From positions 1 through 27,785 of the forward strand of contig JAHJXP010000273.1 in assembly GCA_018827585.1 (NCBI GenBank): a DNA stretch of 27,785 nt, read 5' to 3'. How positions within the stretch are numbered: position 1 is the stretch's first letter; every line of letters starts with the position of its first letter. Below the pieces are notes generated by a model. That model made no database searches and was not told the DNA's origin. It saw only the letters and a list, made by a program, of their open reading frames with translations. Source of the stretch: Pseudomonadota bacterium (GTDB lineage Bacteria > Desulfobacterota > Syntrophia > Syntrophales > UBA5619). Both the position numbers and the translations under genes were made by a program. Positions 1 through 7,607 of the stretch are shown piece by piece.

Positions 1-243
1 ACCTGCCACGGCGCCGGACGGGTCATGAGCCGCACCCAGGCGATGAAGGCGAGCCGGGGGCGGTCGATCCCCCGCGAGTTGGCCGAGCGCGGCATCATCG
101 TCATGGCCTCCGGCCGTGGGACCCTCCAGGAGGAGATCCCCGAGGCCTACAAGGACTTGGACGAGGTCGTCGAGGTCGTCCACCGGGCGGGCCTCTCCCG
201 GAAGGTGGCGCGACTGCTCCCCCTGGGATGCATCAAAGGATAA
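1..243 (+). CDS. rtcB: RtcB-type RNA ligase, C-terminal end (5' truncated by window)
   Basis: The reading frame is open from base 1 and ends at TAA 241-243. The visible 80 residues begin TCHGAGRVMSRTQA and end PLGCIKG. Both segments are typical of the C-terminus of RtcB, the GTP- and Mn-dependent tRNA-splicing and RNA-repair ligase that joins 2',3'-cyclic phosphate (or 3'-phosphate) and 5'-OH ends. The region SRTQAMKASRG carries basic residues of the guanylate-binding part of the fold. The final lysine-glycine matches the usual end of the family, so the gene is complete at its 3' side. It converges on the leftward ACT-domain gene with only six bases between the two stop codons. The rest of the protein, including most metal ligands, lies outside the window. 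Confidence 0.93.
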   Translation, partial: TCHGAGRVMSRTQAMKASRGRSIPRELAERGIIVMASGRGTLQEEIPEAYKDLDEVVEVVHRAGLSRKVARLLPLGCIKG

Positions 244-249
244 TTATTA

Positions 250-681
250 TTACAGGGAGTAAATCTTCGCTCCCGGCAGGACAGTCATCCCGTTTTTCAG
301 GAGGACCTCGATTGCCGCATCCGGGTCGTCGAACCTGAAGATGATGACGGCGTTCTGGCCGCTCTTCTCCACGAAGGCGTACAGGTATTCGATATTGATG
401 CCGTTTTTGGACAGGACCTCCAGGATCCCATGGATGCCGCCCGGCCGGTCCGGGACCTCGACGGCCACGACGGTGGTCCGGCTGACCCGGAGGTTCTGCT
501 CCTTCAGGACGCGGCTTGCCGTCTCGACGTCGTTGACGATCAGGCGGAGGATGCCGAAATCGGAGGTGTCCGCCAGCGACAGGGTCCTGATGTTGATCCC
601 GGCGTCCTTCAGGATGCGGGTCGCCTCTTCCAGAGAACCAGGTTTATTCTCCAGGAATATGGATATCTGTTCCACCTTCAT
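250..681 (-). CDS. Tandem ACT-domain protein
   Basis: A 143-residue protein made almost entirely of two ACT modules: about residues 1-70 (starts MKVEQISIFLENKPG) and 72-140 (VVAVEVPDRPGG...GINIEYLYAF). The pattern of hydrophobic strand followed by N/D-(K/R)-P-G is the ligand-binding turn of ACT domains, which bind amino acids or similar small molecules. Stand-alone tandem ACT proteins are frequently found next to phenylacetate-CoA ligase or indolepyruvate ferredoxin oxidoreductase genes. Here the ligase lies 84 bases upstream on the same strand, so the two are probably co-transcribed and the ACT protein may sense an aromatic amino acid or its breakdown product. That role is inference; the fold assignment is secure. 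Confidence 0.9.
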   Translation of the reverse strand: MKVEQISIFLENKPGSLEEATRILKDAGINIRTLSLADTSDFGILRLIVNDVETASRVLKEQNLRVSRTTVVAVEVPDRPGGIHGILEVLSKNGINIEYLYAFVEKSGQNAVIIFRFDDPDAAIEVLLKNGMTVLPGAKIYSL

Positions 682-765
682 CGTGCAACCTCTCTTCCTT
701 TCCGCCGGTAGAACCTCCCGGCCGTCCCGTGCGGAGGACCTTTTTCCAGTTTCCCCAAGGGCCGC

Positions 766-2073
766 TCAGAGCTGACGCCGGTCCTGCACGCGGCTCGCCT
801 TTCCCTCGAAGCGTCGGAGGGATTTGGGCTCCACAAGCTTAACCCTGGCGGAGATTCCCAGGAACTCCTTGATGTCATTGACGATGCGCCTCTCCATGTT
901 CTGGAGGACCTTCACCTCGTCGGCGTTCGAGAAGAGCCTTTCGCTGACCTCCACCTGGATCTCAAGGGTGTCGAGGTTGCCGGTGCGCTCCACGATGAGC
1001 TGGTAGTGCGGCTCCAGACCCTCGATCCCCGTAAGGACCGCCTCGATCTGGGAGGGGAAGACGTTGACCCCCCTGATGATCAGCATATCGTCGCTGCGGC
1101 CCGTGATGCGGTCCATCCGCAAGAGAGTCCGGCCGCACCGGCAGGGTTCCAGCAGCAGGCGGGAGATGTCCCGGGTCCGGAAACGGATAAGCGGGAAGGC
1201 CTCCTTCATGATCGTCGTGAAGACCATCTCCCCCTTCTCGCCGGGCAGCAGGACCTCGCCGGTGTCCGGGTTGATCGTTTCCACCAGGAAATGGTCCTCG
1301 AAGATGTGCATGCCGTTGCGGCCCTCCTGGCATTCCATGGAGACGCCGGGGCCCATGATCTCGGAGAGGCCGTAGATGTTGAGCGCCGTGATGCCCAGGG
1401 CGTTTTCGATCTCGGCGCGCATCTTCTCGCTCCAGGGCTCGGCGCCGAAGATCCCGACCCGGAGCCTCAGGGCCCTCATGTCGATCCCCAGCACCTTTCC
1501 CTCTTCCGCCAGGTTCAGTGCGTAGGAGGGGGTGCAGCAGAGCGCCGTCGGCCCGAAGTCCTGGAGGATCATGAGCTGCCTCTTGGTGTTGCCGCCGGAC
1601 ATGGGGATGACGCTCGCACCCATCCTTTCCGCCCCGTAGTGGATCCCCAAGCCCCCGGTGAACAGGCCGTAGGCGTAGGCGTTGTGGAGGATGTCATTCT
1701 TCGTGAGTCCGGCGGCCACGAGGCAGCGGGCCATAAGCTCCGACCATGTGTCGATGTCCCTCTGCGTGTAGCCGACGACGGTCGCGCGCCCGGTCGTCCC
1801 GGAGGAGGCGTGCAGGCGGACGATGCTGCTCATCGGCACGGCGAACAGGCCGAAGGGGTAATTTGCCTGGAGGTCCTGCTTCGCGGTGAAGGGAAGCCGC
1901 CGGAGGTCATCGAGGGTCCGGATGTCGTCCGGCTGAACGCCGGCCTCGTCGAACGCCCTCCGGTAAAAGCCCACGGTGTGGTAGACCCGCTGGACGACCT
2001 GCTTGAGTCTCTTGAGTTGCAAGGCCTCCAGCGCCTCGCGCGGCAGCGTTTCGTATTCTTCATTGAAGATCAT
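766..2073 (-). CDS. paaK: Phenylacetate-CoA ligase
   Basis: A 435-residue AMP-forming acyl-CoA ligase of the PaaK family, whose usual length is about 430-440. The adenylate-binding P-loop is visible as SSGTTGRATVVGYT. Further core motifs are YGLSEIMGPG, the RFRTRDISRL segment, and the hinge and C-terminal domain motif GRSDDMLIIRGVNVFPSQIE. The enzyme activates phenylacetate (or a related aryl acid) to its CoA thioester using ATP. In anaerobes it commonly works after aromatic 2-oxoacid ferredoxin oxidoreductases in aromatic amino acid fermentation. No oxidoreductase is in this window, so the direction and physiological substrate are uncertain. It is followed on the same strand by the tandem ACT protein. 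The ATG at 2073 has a GAGAGGGGGA tract about nine bases upstream. Confidence 0.93.
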   Translation of the reverse strand: MIFNEEYETLPREALEALQLKRLKQVVQRVYHTVGFYRRAFDEAGVQPDDIRTLDDLRRLPFTAKQDLQANYPFGLFAVPMSSIVRLHASSGTTGRATVVGYTQRDIDTWSELMARCLVAAGLTKNDILHNAYAYGLFTGGLGIHYGAERMGASVIPMSGGNTKRQLMILQDFGPTALCCTPSYALNLAEEGKVLGIDMRALRLRVGIFGAEPWSEKMRAEIENALGITALNIYGLSEIMGPGVSMECQEGRNGMHIFEDHFLVETINPDTGEVLLPGEKGEMVFTTIMKEAFPLIRFRTRDISRLLLEPCRCGRTLLRMDRITGRSDDMLIIRGVNVFPSQIEAVLTGIEGLEPHYQLIVERTGNLDTLEIQVEVSERLFSNADEVKVLQNMERRIVNDIKEFLGISARVKLVEPKSLRRFEGKASRVQDRRQL

Positions 2074-2252
2074 CGGACCAGTCCCCCTCTCGTTTCTTTT
2101 TCGCGATCGATCCGCCCTCTCTGCAGGGAAACGGTGAATCCTTTGCCCGCGGGCTTCGCCGGCGCGGAAAGAGAAAACAACAAGCCCGCTTAAAAAATTC
2201 TATAGCAGAAGTTTTTTCCCTGGGCAAGGAGACCTTTTCCCTGATCCGCTTT

Positions 2253-3215
2253 TCAGGTTTCTCTGGCGGCCGGGAGGGGGCGCCGGGCGTAGCGCTGATA
2301 GAGGCGGAGCAGCCAAACCGTCACGATCGCCATCGCCAGCCGGGGGACGTAGAGCCAGAAGAGGTGGATGCCCAGCGGCAGAAAGAGGGGCGGGTCCTCT
2401 ACCATCGAGTGGTTCATCCCGATGGAGAGGTGGAGGATCTCCAGTTCGTCCCTGCTCAGATGGCCGCTTTTCGCCTCCTCCACGATGATCGCCCCGCCGT
2501 AGGAGAGGCCGAAGATGACCGCGGTCATCCAGAGAAAGCCGACCTTCACGTCGAGTCCCATGATCCGGAGAAAAGGGCCGAGCGTCCGGACGAAGGGGTG
2601 GATCCAGCCGAAGGACTTCAGGAGTTCCAGGAGCGTCAGGAGGACCATGATGATGACGAAGATCTTCGCCGTGAGCGCCAGGGTCGTCCCCGCCCAGTGG
2701 CGGATCATTTCCCAAAAGGCGGGGCCTGCGGAAAGGGCGCCCTCCGCCGCCGCGGGCATGGCGGGGGAGCTGCCCACCCAGGGGACCATCAGCAGCACGG
2801 TGACGACGGCGGCCGCGAGGCGGACCGCCGTGGCCTTCAGGGGGTGGATGCCGGAACTCCCCTGGATGATCCCTTCCTGAATCAGGGAGTGGGCCATCAG
2901 GATGAAGACGGCCATCAGCGTCATCTGGGCCGCGCTGAAGGGAAGGACGGCCATCGCGGCGAGCCCTCCGTATACGGAGCTCAGCATCCCGATGACGAGC
3001 GGGAGGGCGGCGGTCGGCGGGAGACTGAAGATCCCCATCAGGGGTTTGAGGAGAAAATCGAGGCGGCCCAGCAGGCCGCTCCAGTCGAGGACCGACGTGA
3101 AAAGAGAGATGGGGATGACGATCTTCATCATCCACACAAAGCCGCCCCATCCCTTTTTCAGCCCGGAGATGCCGCCCTCTTTGAGTTTGGACCGACAATC
3201 CGTTTGCCCGTTCAT
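2253..3215 (-). CDS. Nucleoside-recognition 'gate' domain integral membrane protein
   Basis: A 320-residue, very hydrophobic protein with about seven to eight predicted membrane segments, for example around residues 28-45, 58-85, 95-110, 127-150, 185-205 and 235-255. The layout is two related halves. The motifs MKIVIPISLFTSVLDWSGLL near the start and GLSYGGAIIVEEAK in the second half are characteristic of the nucleoside-recognition (Gate) family, which also includes SpmA/SpmB and parts of nucleoside and FeoB-type transporters. The substrate cannot be read from sequence. The polar loop SGHLSRDELEILHLSIGMNH is typical of the bacterial subgroup. The gene stands alone between paaK (179 bases away) and the divergent GGDEF-like gene. 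An overlapping long frame in the same DNA is arginine- and proline-rich and is rejected. Confidence 0.82.
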   Translation of the reverse strand: MNGQTDCRSKLKEGGISGLKKGWGGFVWMMKIVIPISLFTSVLDWSGLLGRLDFLLKPLMGIFSLPPTAALPLVIGMLSSVYGGLAAMAVLPFSAAQMTLMAVFILMAHSLIQEGIIQGSSGIHPLKATAVRLAAAVVTVLLMVPWVGSSPAMPAAAEGALSAGPAFWEMIRHWAGTTLALTAKIFVIIMVLLTLLELLKSFGWIHPFVRTLGPFLRIMGLDVKVGFLWMTAVIFGLSYGGAIIVEEAKSGHLSRDELEILHLSIGMNHSMVEDPPLFLPLGIHLFWLYVPRLAMAIVTVWLLRLYQRYARRPLPAARET

Positions 3216-3415
3216 TGCTTTTTACGTTCCTGTTACCCCTCTTTGATCGGCGCCGTTCCCTGAAATGGGAAAAGGCAGGGAAAGGGCCTCTTCATTATCA
3301 GCCGGAGCGGAAAAAGGGAAGGATTTTTACTGAAATCCCCTTTGCAAAGAAAGGGACGGATATGTTACTAAAATTATAATATCAGAACGGGCCTCCGGCT
3401 TTTCAGGGAAACGGG

Positions 3416-4747
3416 ATGAAGCTGACGATCTACCGCAAGCTGTTGCTAAGCTATCTCGCGATGGCGCTTTTGACCGTTTTGGCCAGCGCCTACGCCGTCT
3501 TTAGCCTCCGGCAGCTCAACGACCTCGCCTACCGGATCATCAGCGAAGATTTCGCAATCGTCGACCTCAGCAAGAAAATACTCGACGCCCTCATTGCCCA
3601 GGAGAGCGCGGCAAAGCGCTACCTGATACTCCGCGATCCCACGATCGAGGAGATCTTCTGGACGCGTAGCCGGGAATTCAAAAGCAGCGTCGGGGGGCTC
3701 AACAAGGGCCGTTTTCCCGCCCTCGAACCGGCGTCGGCGCGTCTCTCCGTCCTCCACATCCGGTACGACGGCCTCTTCGCCATGCAGATTGAACAGGTCC
3801 GGCAGGGCCAGATTGAAGAGGCCCAGGCGCTCTCGGAGATCCCGGGGAGGCAGACGATCGACGAAATGGCCTTGCTTGTCCGGGGGATCCAGAAGGGGGC
3901 GGAAACGGCAATAAATGAACGGATGAACGAGATCAAGGCCCGGGGGGACCGGGCGTCCCGCTTGACGGTTGCGCTCAGTCTCGTCAGCGTCCTGGCGGGG
4001 ATACTGATCGTCCTGCTTGTCACCTACAACATCTCCCGTCCGCTCAGAAGGCTGGAAAAGGCGACCGCCGAAATCGCCGAGGGGAGGTTCGATCACGACC
4101 TGCGCCTCAACCGCCGCGACGAGATCGGGAGCCTGGTCCACGCCTTCGGGGCGATGGCGCGGAGGCTCAAGGTGCTTGAGGAACTCAACCTCGATGCGAG
4201 TCCCCTCACTGGTCTCCCCGGGAACCTGGCGATCGAGAGGGAGATCGAGAAGCGCCTGGCGGAAAAAGCCCCGTTTGCTCTCTGTCATGTGGATCTTGAC
4301 AATTTCAAGCCGTTTGTCGATATGTACGGATACGCCTGGGGCAGCGAGGTCATCAAGGAGGTCGCCCGGCTGCTGATCGTCCAGATGAAGACGGCGGGGG
4401 CGCCGGAGGATTTTCTGGGGCATATCGGCGGGGACGATTTCGTGATCATCTCTGAGCCTCTGCGGGCGGAGCGGATCTGCCGCGAGGTCGTTGCCGGATT
4501 TGACGGGCGGATCCGGACATTCTACACGGAGCAGGACCGGGAGAAGGGGTTTTTCATCGGGAAGGACCGGGAGGGGCGCCAGCGGAAATTTCCCCTGATC
4601 ACCGTGACGATAGCGATCGTGACCAACGACGGGACCCGTTTCGGCAACCCTCTCGACATGGCCGAGGCGGCGGCGCAGCTCAAGGAGTATGCGAAGACCC
4701 TTCCCGGCAGCAACTACGTGACGGAAAAGGACGTGCAGGGGGGATGA
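3416..4747 (+). CDS. Membrane-bound HAMP / degenerate GGDEF-like signalling protein
   Basis: A 443-residue protein. Residues 8-30 form a membrane anchor, and about 31-180 form a periplasmic, mostly helical four-helix-bundle-like sensor. A second membrane segment spans 184-204, followed by a HAMP linker at about 205-257. A GGDEF-type domain runs from LTGLPGNLAIE (about 264) to the end. The signature is GGDDF at 338-342 rather than GG(D/E)EF. The substrate-side motif reads DLDNFKPFVDMYGYAWGS (293-310), so the usual guanine-contacting Asn is Val and the usual Asp is Ser310. The I-site Arg is absent (Ala329). It may be an altered-specificity cyclase or a catalytically weak nucleotide binder; the sequence does not decide. 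It overlaps the downstream lipoprotein gene by four bases (ATGA), implying coupled translation. A TATAAT hexamer lies at 3375-3380, without a clear -35 partner. Confidence 0.82.
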   Translation: MKLTIYRKLLLSYLAMALLTVLASAYAVFSLRQLNDLAYRIISEDFAIVDLSKKILDALIAQESAAKRYLILRDPTIEEIFWTRSREFKSSVGGLNKGRFPALEPASARLSVLHIRYDGLFAMQIEQVRQGQIEEAQALSEIPGRQTIDEMALLVRGIQKGAETAINERMNEIKARGDRASRLTVALSLVSVLAGILIVLLVTYNISRPLRRLEKATAEIAEGRFDHDLRLNRRDEIGSLVHAFGAMARRLKVLEELNLDASPLTGLPGNLAIEREIEKRLAEKAPFALCHVDLDNFKPFVDMYGYAWGSEVIKEVARLLIVQMKTAGAPEDFLGHIGGDDFVIISEPLRAERICREVVAGFDGRIRTFYTEQDREKGFFIGKDREGRQRKFPLITVTIAIVTNDGTRFGNPLDMAEAAAQLKEYAKTLPGSNYVTEKDVQGG

Positions 4748-5304
4748 AACAGTTGCGGGCGGCGATCTTCATTGTTCTGGCGGGGATTCTCCTGGCGGGG
4801 TGCGCCACCACGCCGCCGCCGGTCGAAAAAGTCGAACAAAAGGTAGCTGTGACTGCGCCTTTGCCCCCGCCGGTTGTGAAGGCCCCGCCGGCGAAGCCCA
4901 GCTTCGAGGATAGAGATCTCTTCTCCGCCGGGCTTTCTCTGCTAACCCGGGCGGAGGGCCCCGAGCAGGCGGAGGCCCGTTCGATCTTTGTCTCCCTCCT
5001 CCAGCGCTATCCGCAGAGCCCGTGGCGGCCCGCTGCGGAAACCCTCATCCGTCTGATCGACGAGGGACAGGCGCTGCGGGAAGCCTACCGCCGGGAGCAG
5101 CTCCTGAGCGAGCAGGGCCGGGCGGAACGGGCCATGATCCTGCAGGAGAACGAGCGGGTGAAAAGGACGGTCCGGGAACTGACGGAAAAGCTCCAGGCGG
5201 AAAAGGCAATCCTCTCCCAGGAGAACGAACAGCTCAGGAAAGATATCAAGCGGCTCAGGGAGCTGGAGATCGAGATCGAAAAGCGGGACCGGATGCTCCG
5301 CTGA
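4744..5304 (+). CDS. Coiled-coil lipoprotein
   Basis: A 186-residue protein with a lipoprotein signal peptide (hydrophobic residues 5-18, lipobox LLAGC with the lipidated Cys at 20). A Pro/Val-rich linker covers residues 24-55. A helical segment with tetratricopeptide-like character follows (AGLSLLTRAEG...IFVSLLQRYPQSPW). The C-terminal half from about 115 is a long charged coiled coil rich in Glu, Lys, Gln and Arg. The layout recalls QseG-like lipoproteins that accompany sensor genes, but the similarity is architectural only. Its start overlaps the stop of the GGDEF-like gene (ATGA), so the two products are probably made together and may act as an envelope sensing pair. No enzymatic motif is visible. 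Confidence 0.75.
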   Translation: MKQLRAAIFIVLAGILLAGCATTPPPVEKVEQKVAVTAPLPPPVVKAPPAKPSFEDRDLFSAGLSLLTRAEGPEQAEARSIFVSLLQRYPQSPWRPAAETLIRLIDEGQALREAYRREQLLSEQGRAERAMILQENERVKRTVRELTEKLQAEKAILSQENEQLRKDIKRLRELEIEIEKRDRMLR

Positions 5305-5323
5305 AATAAGATATCAGTTGATG

Positions 5324-5483
5324 AAATCGCAAAAAGTCTTAAAAGTCACGAAAATGGGGCGGCTTCGTAATAAGGCCGCAGGCAAGGCGCGCGAACCCGG
5401 AGGAGTGAGGCGTACGATAGACGTACGCTGCAACGACGAAGGGTGAAGCGCAACGCAGCATCCGGTCTTTTTACGAAGCCGTC
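5324..5483. repeat. Interspersed palindromic repeat, copy 1
   Basis: The core at about 5358-5483 begins GGCGGCTTCGTAATAAGGCC and ends with TTTTTACGAAGCCGTC, so its ends are near-perfect inverted repeats. The interior contains an inner GTACG...CGTAC-type inverted pair and the segment GAAGGGTGAAGCGCAACG shared with copy 6. A leader module (5324-5357, AAAAAGTCTTAAAAGTCAC...) precedes it, as in other copies. It lies between two convergent genes and stops one base before the thioredoxin stop codon. It may therefore also act as a bidirectional terminator. Confidence 0.85.
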
Positions 5484-5484
5484 A

Positions 5485-6045
5485 TCAGTTGGTCTTCATG
5501 ATGGCGATAATGTGCTGTTCGATGGTCTCTTTCGGCAGGGCGCCCACGAGGCTGTTGACCAGCTTTCCGTCCTTGAACAGGAGCATCGTCGGTATGCTGC
5601 GGACGTCGTAACGGGAGGCCGTCAGCGGATTTTCGTCCACGTTGAGCTTGGCGATCAGGACGCCGCCGCCGTACTTTAAGGCCAACTCGTCGAGGATCGG
5701 CGCCATCATGCGGCAGGGACCGCACCACGGCGCCCAGCAGTCCACGAGGACCGAGCCGGGGGCGGAGAGGACCTCGTGGGAGAAGGTGCCGTCGGTCACC
5801 TCGACGGGACGCCCCTGATCTCCGGTGACGACCAGGGCTGCGCCGCACTTGCCGCAGAACGGTTTGTCGCGCAGGCGGTTTTCGGGCATGCGGTTCTTCG
5901 TGCCGCAGTTGAGGCAGCGGATGATCATCTCGTCGAGCGTCGCGCGACACTTGCCGCAGAGCGGCCGGTCGTGGAGCCTTTGTTTTGGGATGCGATTTTT
6001 CGTGCCGCAGTTGAGACAGCGGATCACCATCTGTTCCGGTTTCAT
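5485..6045 (-). CDS. Thioredoxin with duplicated N-terminal zinc ribbon (TrxC-like)
   Basis: A 186-residue protein. Residues 75-186 are a full thioredoxin domain with the redox site WCGPC at 107-111 and the cis-proline segment RSIPTMLLF. The N-terminus carries two near-identical zinc-ribbon modules, each CxNC-16-CGKC: Cys10, 13, 30, 33 and Cys44, 47, 64, 67, with the shared stretch IRCLNCGTKNR. TrxC (thioredoxin 2) normally has one such ribbon in a protein of about 140 residues, so this is an internal duplication. The DNA of the two modules is also similar, notably CGTGCCGCAGTTGAG in both, suggesting a recent origin. It acts as a cytoplasmic disulfide reductase; the ribbon may tune redox response or zinc release. 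Its ATG overlaps the stop of the ybaK-like gene (ATGA), so they form an operon. Confidence 0.92.
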   Translation of the reverse strand: MKPEQMVIRCLNCGTKNRIPKQRLHDRPLCGKCRATLDEMIIRCLNCGTKNRMPENRLRDKPFCGKCGAALVVTGDQGRPVEVTDGTFSHEVLSAPGSVLVDCWAPWCGPCRMMAPILDELALKYGGGVLIAKLNVDENPLTASRYDVRSIPTMLLFKDGKLVNSLVGALPKETIEQHIIAIMKTN

Positions 6046-6524
6046 ATGGCCACCTTCACGGTGACGGGTTTCAGGACGCGGATCAGTTCCGCCGGCGCAA
6101 TCTCGGCCAGCAATCCCCGGCTGCCGGCGTTGATCAGGATACGGGGAAGGGCGGCGATCGCTTCTTCCATGAAAATCCGCAGGGATTTGCGCGTCCCGAA
6201 CGGGGAGGTTCCTCCCACCCGGTAGCCGGTATGCCTCTCCGCGACCCGGGGGTCGCAGGGGGTTACCGTCTTGACCCCGAGGGTCCGGGCCAGGGCCTTC
6301 GTCGAAACCTGCCGGTCCCCGTTCATGAGGACGATCATCGGGTTCCCCCGGTCGTCCTCCATGACGAGGGTCTTGATCACGAGGTGTTCATCAACCCCCA
6401 GTTCCCGTGCCGAGACCCGGGTCCCCCCGTGTTCCTCGTAACTGTACGGGCAAAGGGTGAAGACCACCCCCTCCCGCTTCATGGCGAGAATGGCGGGGGT
6501 GACCGGTATCCGCTCCCTGGGCAT
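6042..6524 (-). CDS. ybaK: YbaK/EbsC-type aminoacyl-tRNA deacylase (Cys-tRNA(Pro) deacylase-like)
   Basis: A 160-residue single-domain protein of the YbaK/ProX editing superfamily, with the expected length. Visible signatures are the N-terminal TPAILAMKREGV, the segment VIKTLVM whose Lys corresponds to the conserved functional lysine of the family, the glycine-rich GGTSPFG motif, and a C-terminal region rich in small hydrophobic strands. These proteins hydrolyse mischarged Cys-tRNA(Pro), or related aminoacyl-tRNAs, in trans. It is the first gene of a leftward pair with the zinc-ribbon thioredoxin, overlapping it by four bases; a link through cysteine or thiol stress is possible but is inference. 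Confidence 0.9.
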   Translation of the reverse strand: MPRERIPVTPAILAMKREGVVFTLCPYSYEEHGGTRVSARELGVDEHLVIKTLVMEDDRGNPMIVLMNGDRQVSTKALARTLGVKTVTPCDPRVAERHTGYRVGGTSPFGTRKSLRIFMEEAIAALPRILINAGSRGLLAEIAPAELIRVLKPVTVKVAI

Positions 6525-6572
6525 TGCTGTAGCCCCTGTTTTAAAAAGCAGGCGGTTGTCCCGCGGCAGGCC

Positions 6573-6920
6573 CTACGCCTGAGGCTGGGCGCCCTCTTCC
6601 TTCTTCTTTTTCTTTTTGGGCTTCGCCTCGTCGGGGGGAGGTGCGGGGGCTATCTTTGCCTTGGGGACCTCTTCCTTCGGCATTGCCAGACGTTCGGCCT
6701 TCACCGCCGCCAGTTCCTCCGTCCGCTTCTCGTTGGCGGCGATCGCATTCAGGCGGACCTGCGACTCTCTGATTTTCGACTTCAACTCCTTGACGAGGAC
6801 GTCCCGCGCGATCTTCTTTTCGTCAATCCCTTTTCCGGAAAGAAGGGCCGCGCGCCTTTCCAGTTTCACTTCCCATTCGGCCTTCTGCCTGAGTCTCGTT
6901 GCCTTGCTCTCGGACGACAT
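6573..6920 (-). CDS. Small charged helical protein, function unknown
   Basis: A 115-residue soluble protein that I do not recognise as a named family. It is predicted to be mostly helical, with heptad-like spacing of Leu, Ile and Ala in residues 1-80. It ends in a low-complexity tail of Pro and Ala followed by a KKKKKK run (about residues 103-108). No signal peptide or membrane segment is visible. A strong ribosome binding site AAAAGGAGA lies seven bases before the ATG, which supports it as a real gene. It sits between the ybaK-like gene (48 bases away) and the frameshifted entericidin-like gene, all leftward. Confidence 0.65.
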   Translation of the reverse strand: MSSESKATRLRQKAEWEVKLERRAALLSGKGIDEKKIARDVLVKELKSKIRESQVRLNAIAANEKRTEELAAVKAERLAMPKEEVPKAKIAPAPPPDEAKPKKKKKKEEGAQPQA

Positions 6921-7042
6921 AGATATCTCCTTTTCATCAAAAATCCCCCGGCGCTCTCTTCGCTGATACCTCCGTGGGGAGACCTACCTTATCAGGATTC
7001 CACGGGGAAAGCCAGTTCATTCACCGCCGGTCTCCGGGTCTA

Positions 7043-7205
7043 TTATTTCTGCAAGGCTTCTTTGGCCTTGTCGGATGCCTTCTGGAGGGACTGTCCAGCC
7101 CCCCTCGATATCCTTTCCCATGCCTTTGAAGGTATTGCATCCGGCGAGAATGCCGCAGAACAGCAACGCAATAACGACCCCGGTGAGACGCTTCCAAACT
7201 CTCAT
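7043..7205 (-). pseudogene. Entericidin-like small lipoprotein, frameshifted
   Basis: From ATG at 7205 the product starts MRVWKRLTGVVIALLFCGI and has the lipobox LAGC, followed by NTFKGMGKDIE. This is the start of a typical entericidin A/B family lipoprotein of about 40-50 residues. In the current frame the next residues are unrelated and run on to a stop near 7017. Removing one G from the six-G run (plus-strand C run at 7119-7124) restores GAGQSLQKASDKAKEALQK and a TAA at 7043-7045. That restored tail aligns without gaps to the family pattern DIEkGGeaIqKA. The gene is therefore broken by a one-base insertion in a homopolymer, through decay, phase variation or a sequencing error. Entericidins are small envelope lipoproteins linked to stationary-phase lysis. 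Confidence 0.75.
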
Positions 7206-7413
7206 TGTAAAATATCCCCATTTTTGGGGAAGAAATAGCAAATCGGCGCGGCAAGCTCAAGTGAAAGATGAGGCCGCCCTCGGCAACAGGGTCCTCCGGG
7301 CGACCGCGGCTGTTGCTGTTGACATCCGTCCAAGGATTTAGTATTGGTGACAAATCCCGGATCGGGGTCCGGGACAGGCGCAGGAATCCCGTCTTTTCAA
7401 GGGCATCATGGAT

Positions 7414-7554
7414 GACGCTCTCGTAAAAAGTCATAAAAAGCCTTGAACTGGGGGCGGCTTCGTAAAAAGGCCCCCGGCCTTCGCCGGGGCAGGCTCCGGC
7501 AAGGCGAGCGAAACCCGAAGAGTGAGGCGTACTTTGGCGTACGCCGCAAGAACC
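7414..7554. repeat. Interspersed palindromic repeat, copy 2 (3' end lost)
   Basis: It begins with the leader module GACGCTCTCGTAAAAAGTCA and GCCTTGAA, shared with copies 4 and 6. The left terminal repeat GGCGGCTTCGTAAAAAGGC starts at 7453. The inner segment GAGTGAGGCGTACTTTGGCG and GTACGCCGCAA follows. The sequence then diverges at about 7550 without the right terminal repeat, so the copy is truncated. It also carries an extra CCGGCCTTCGCCGG hairpin insertion relative to copies 1 and 5. It lies in the divergent gap between the entericidin-like and lipoprotein genes. Confidence 0.8.
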
Positions 7555-7607
7555 ACTAAAAGATCAGATTTTCAAAGATATCCCTTCTTGGATAGAGGAG
7601 AACGGAG

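Noticed and set aside
2200..3198. Long leftward frame of 332 codons overlapping the gate-protein gene
   Set aside because: It is dominated by Arg, Pro, Gly and Asp with no domain character, whereas the overlapping frame at 2253-3215 encodes a clean multi-pass membrane protein.
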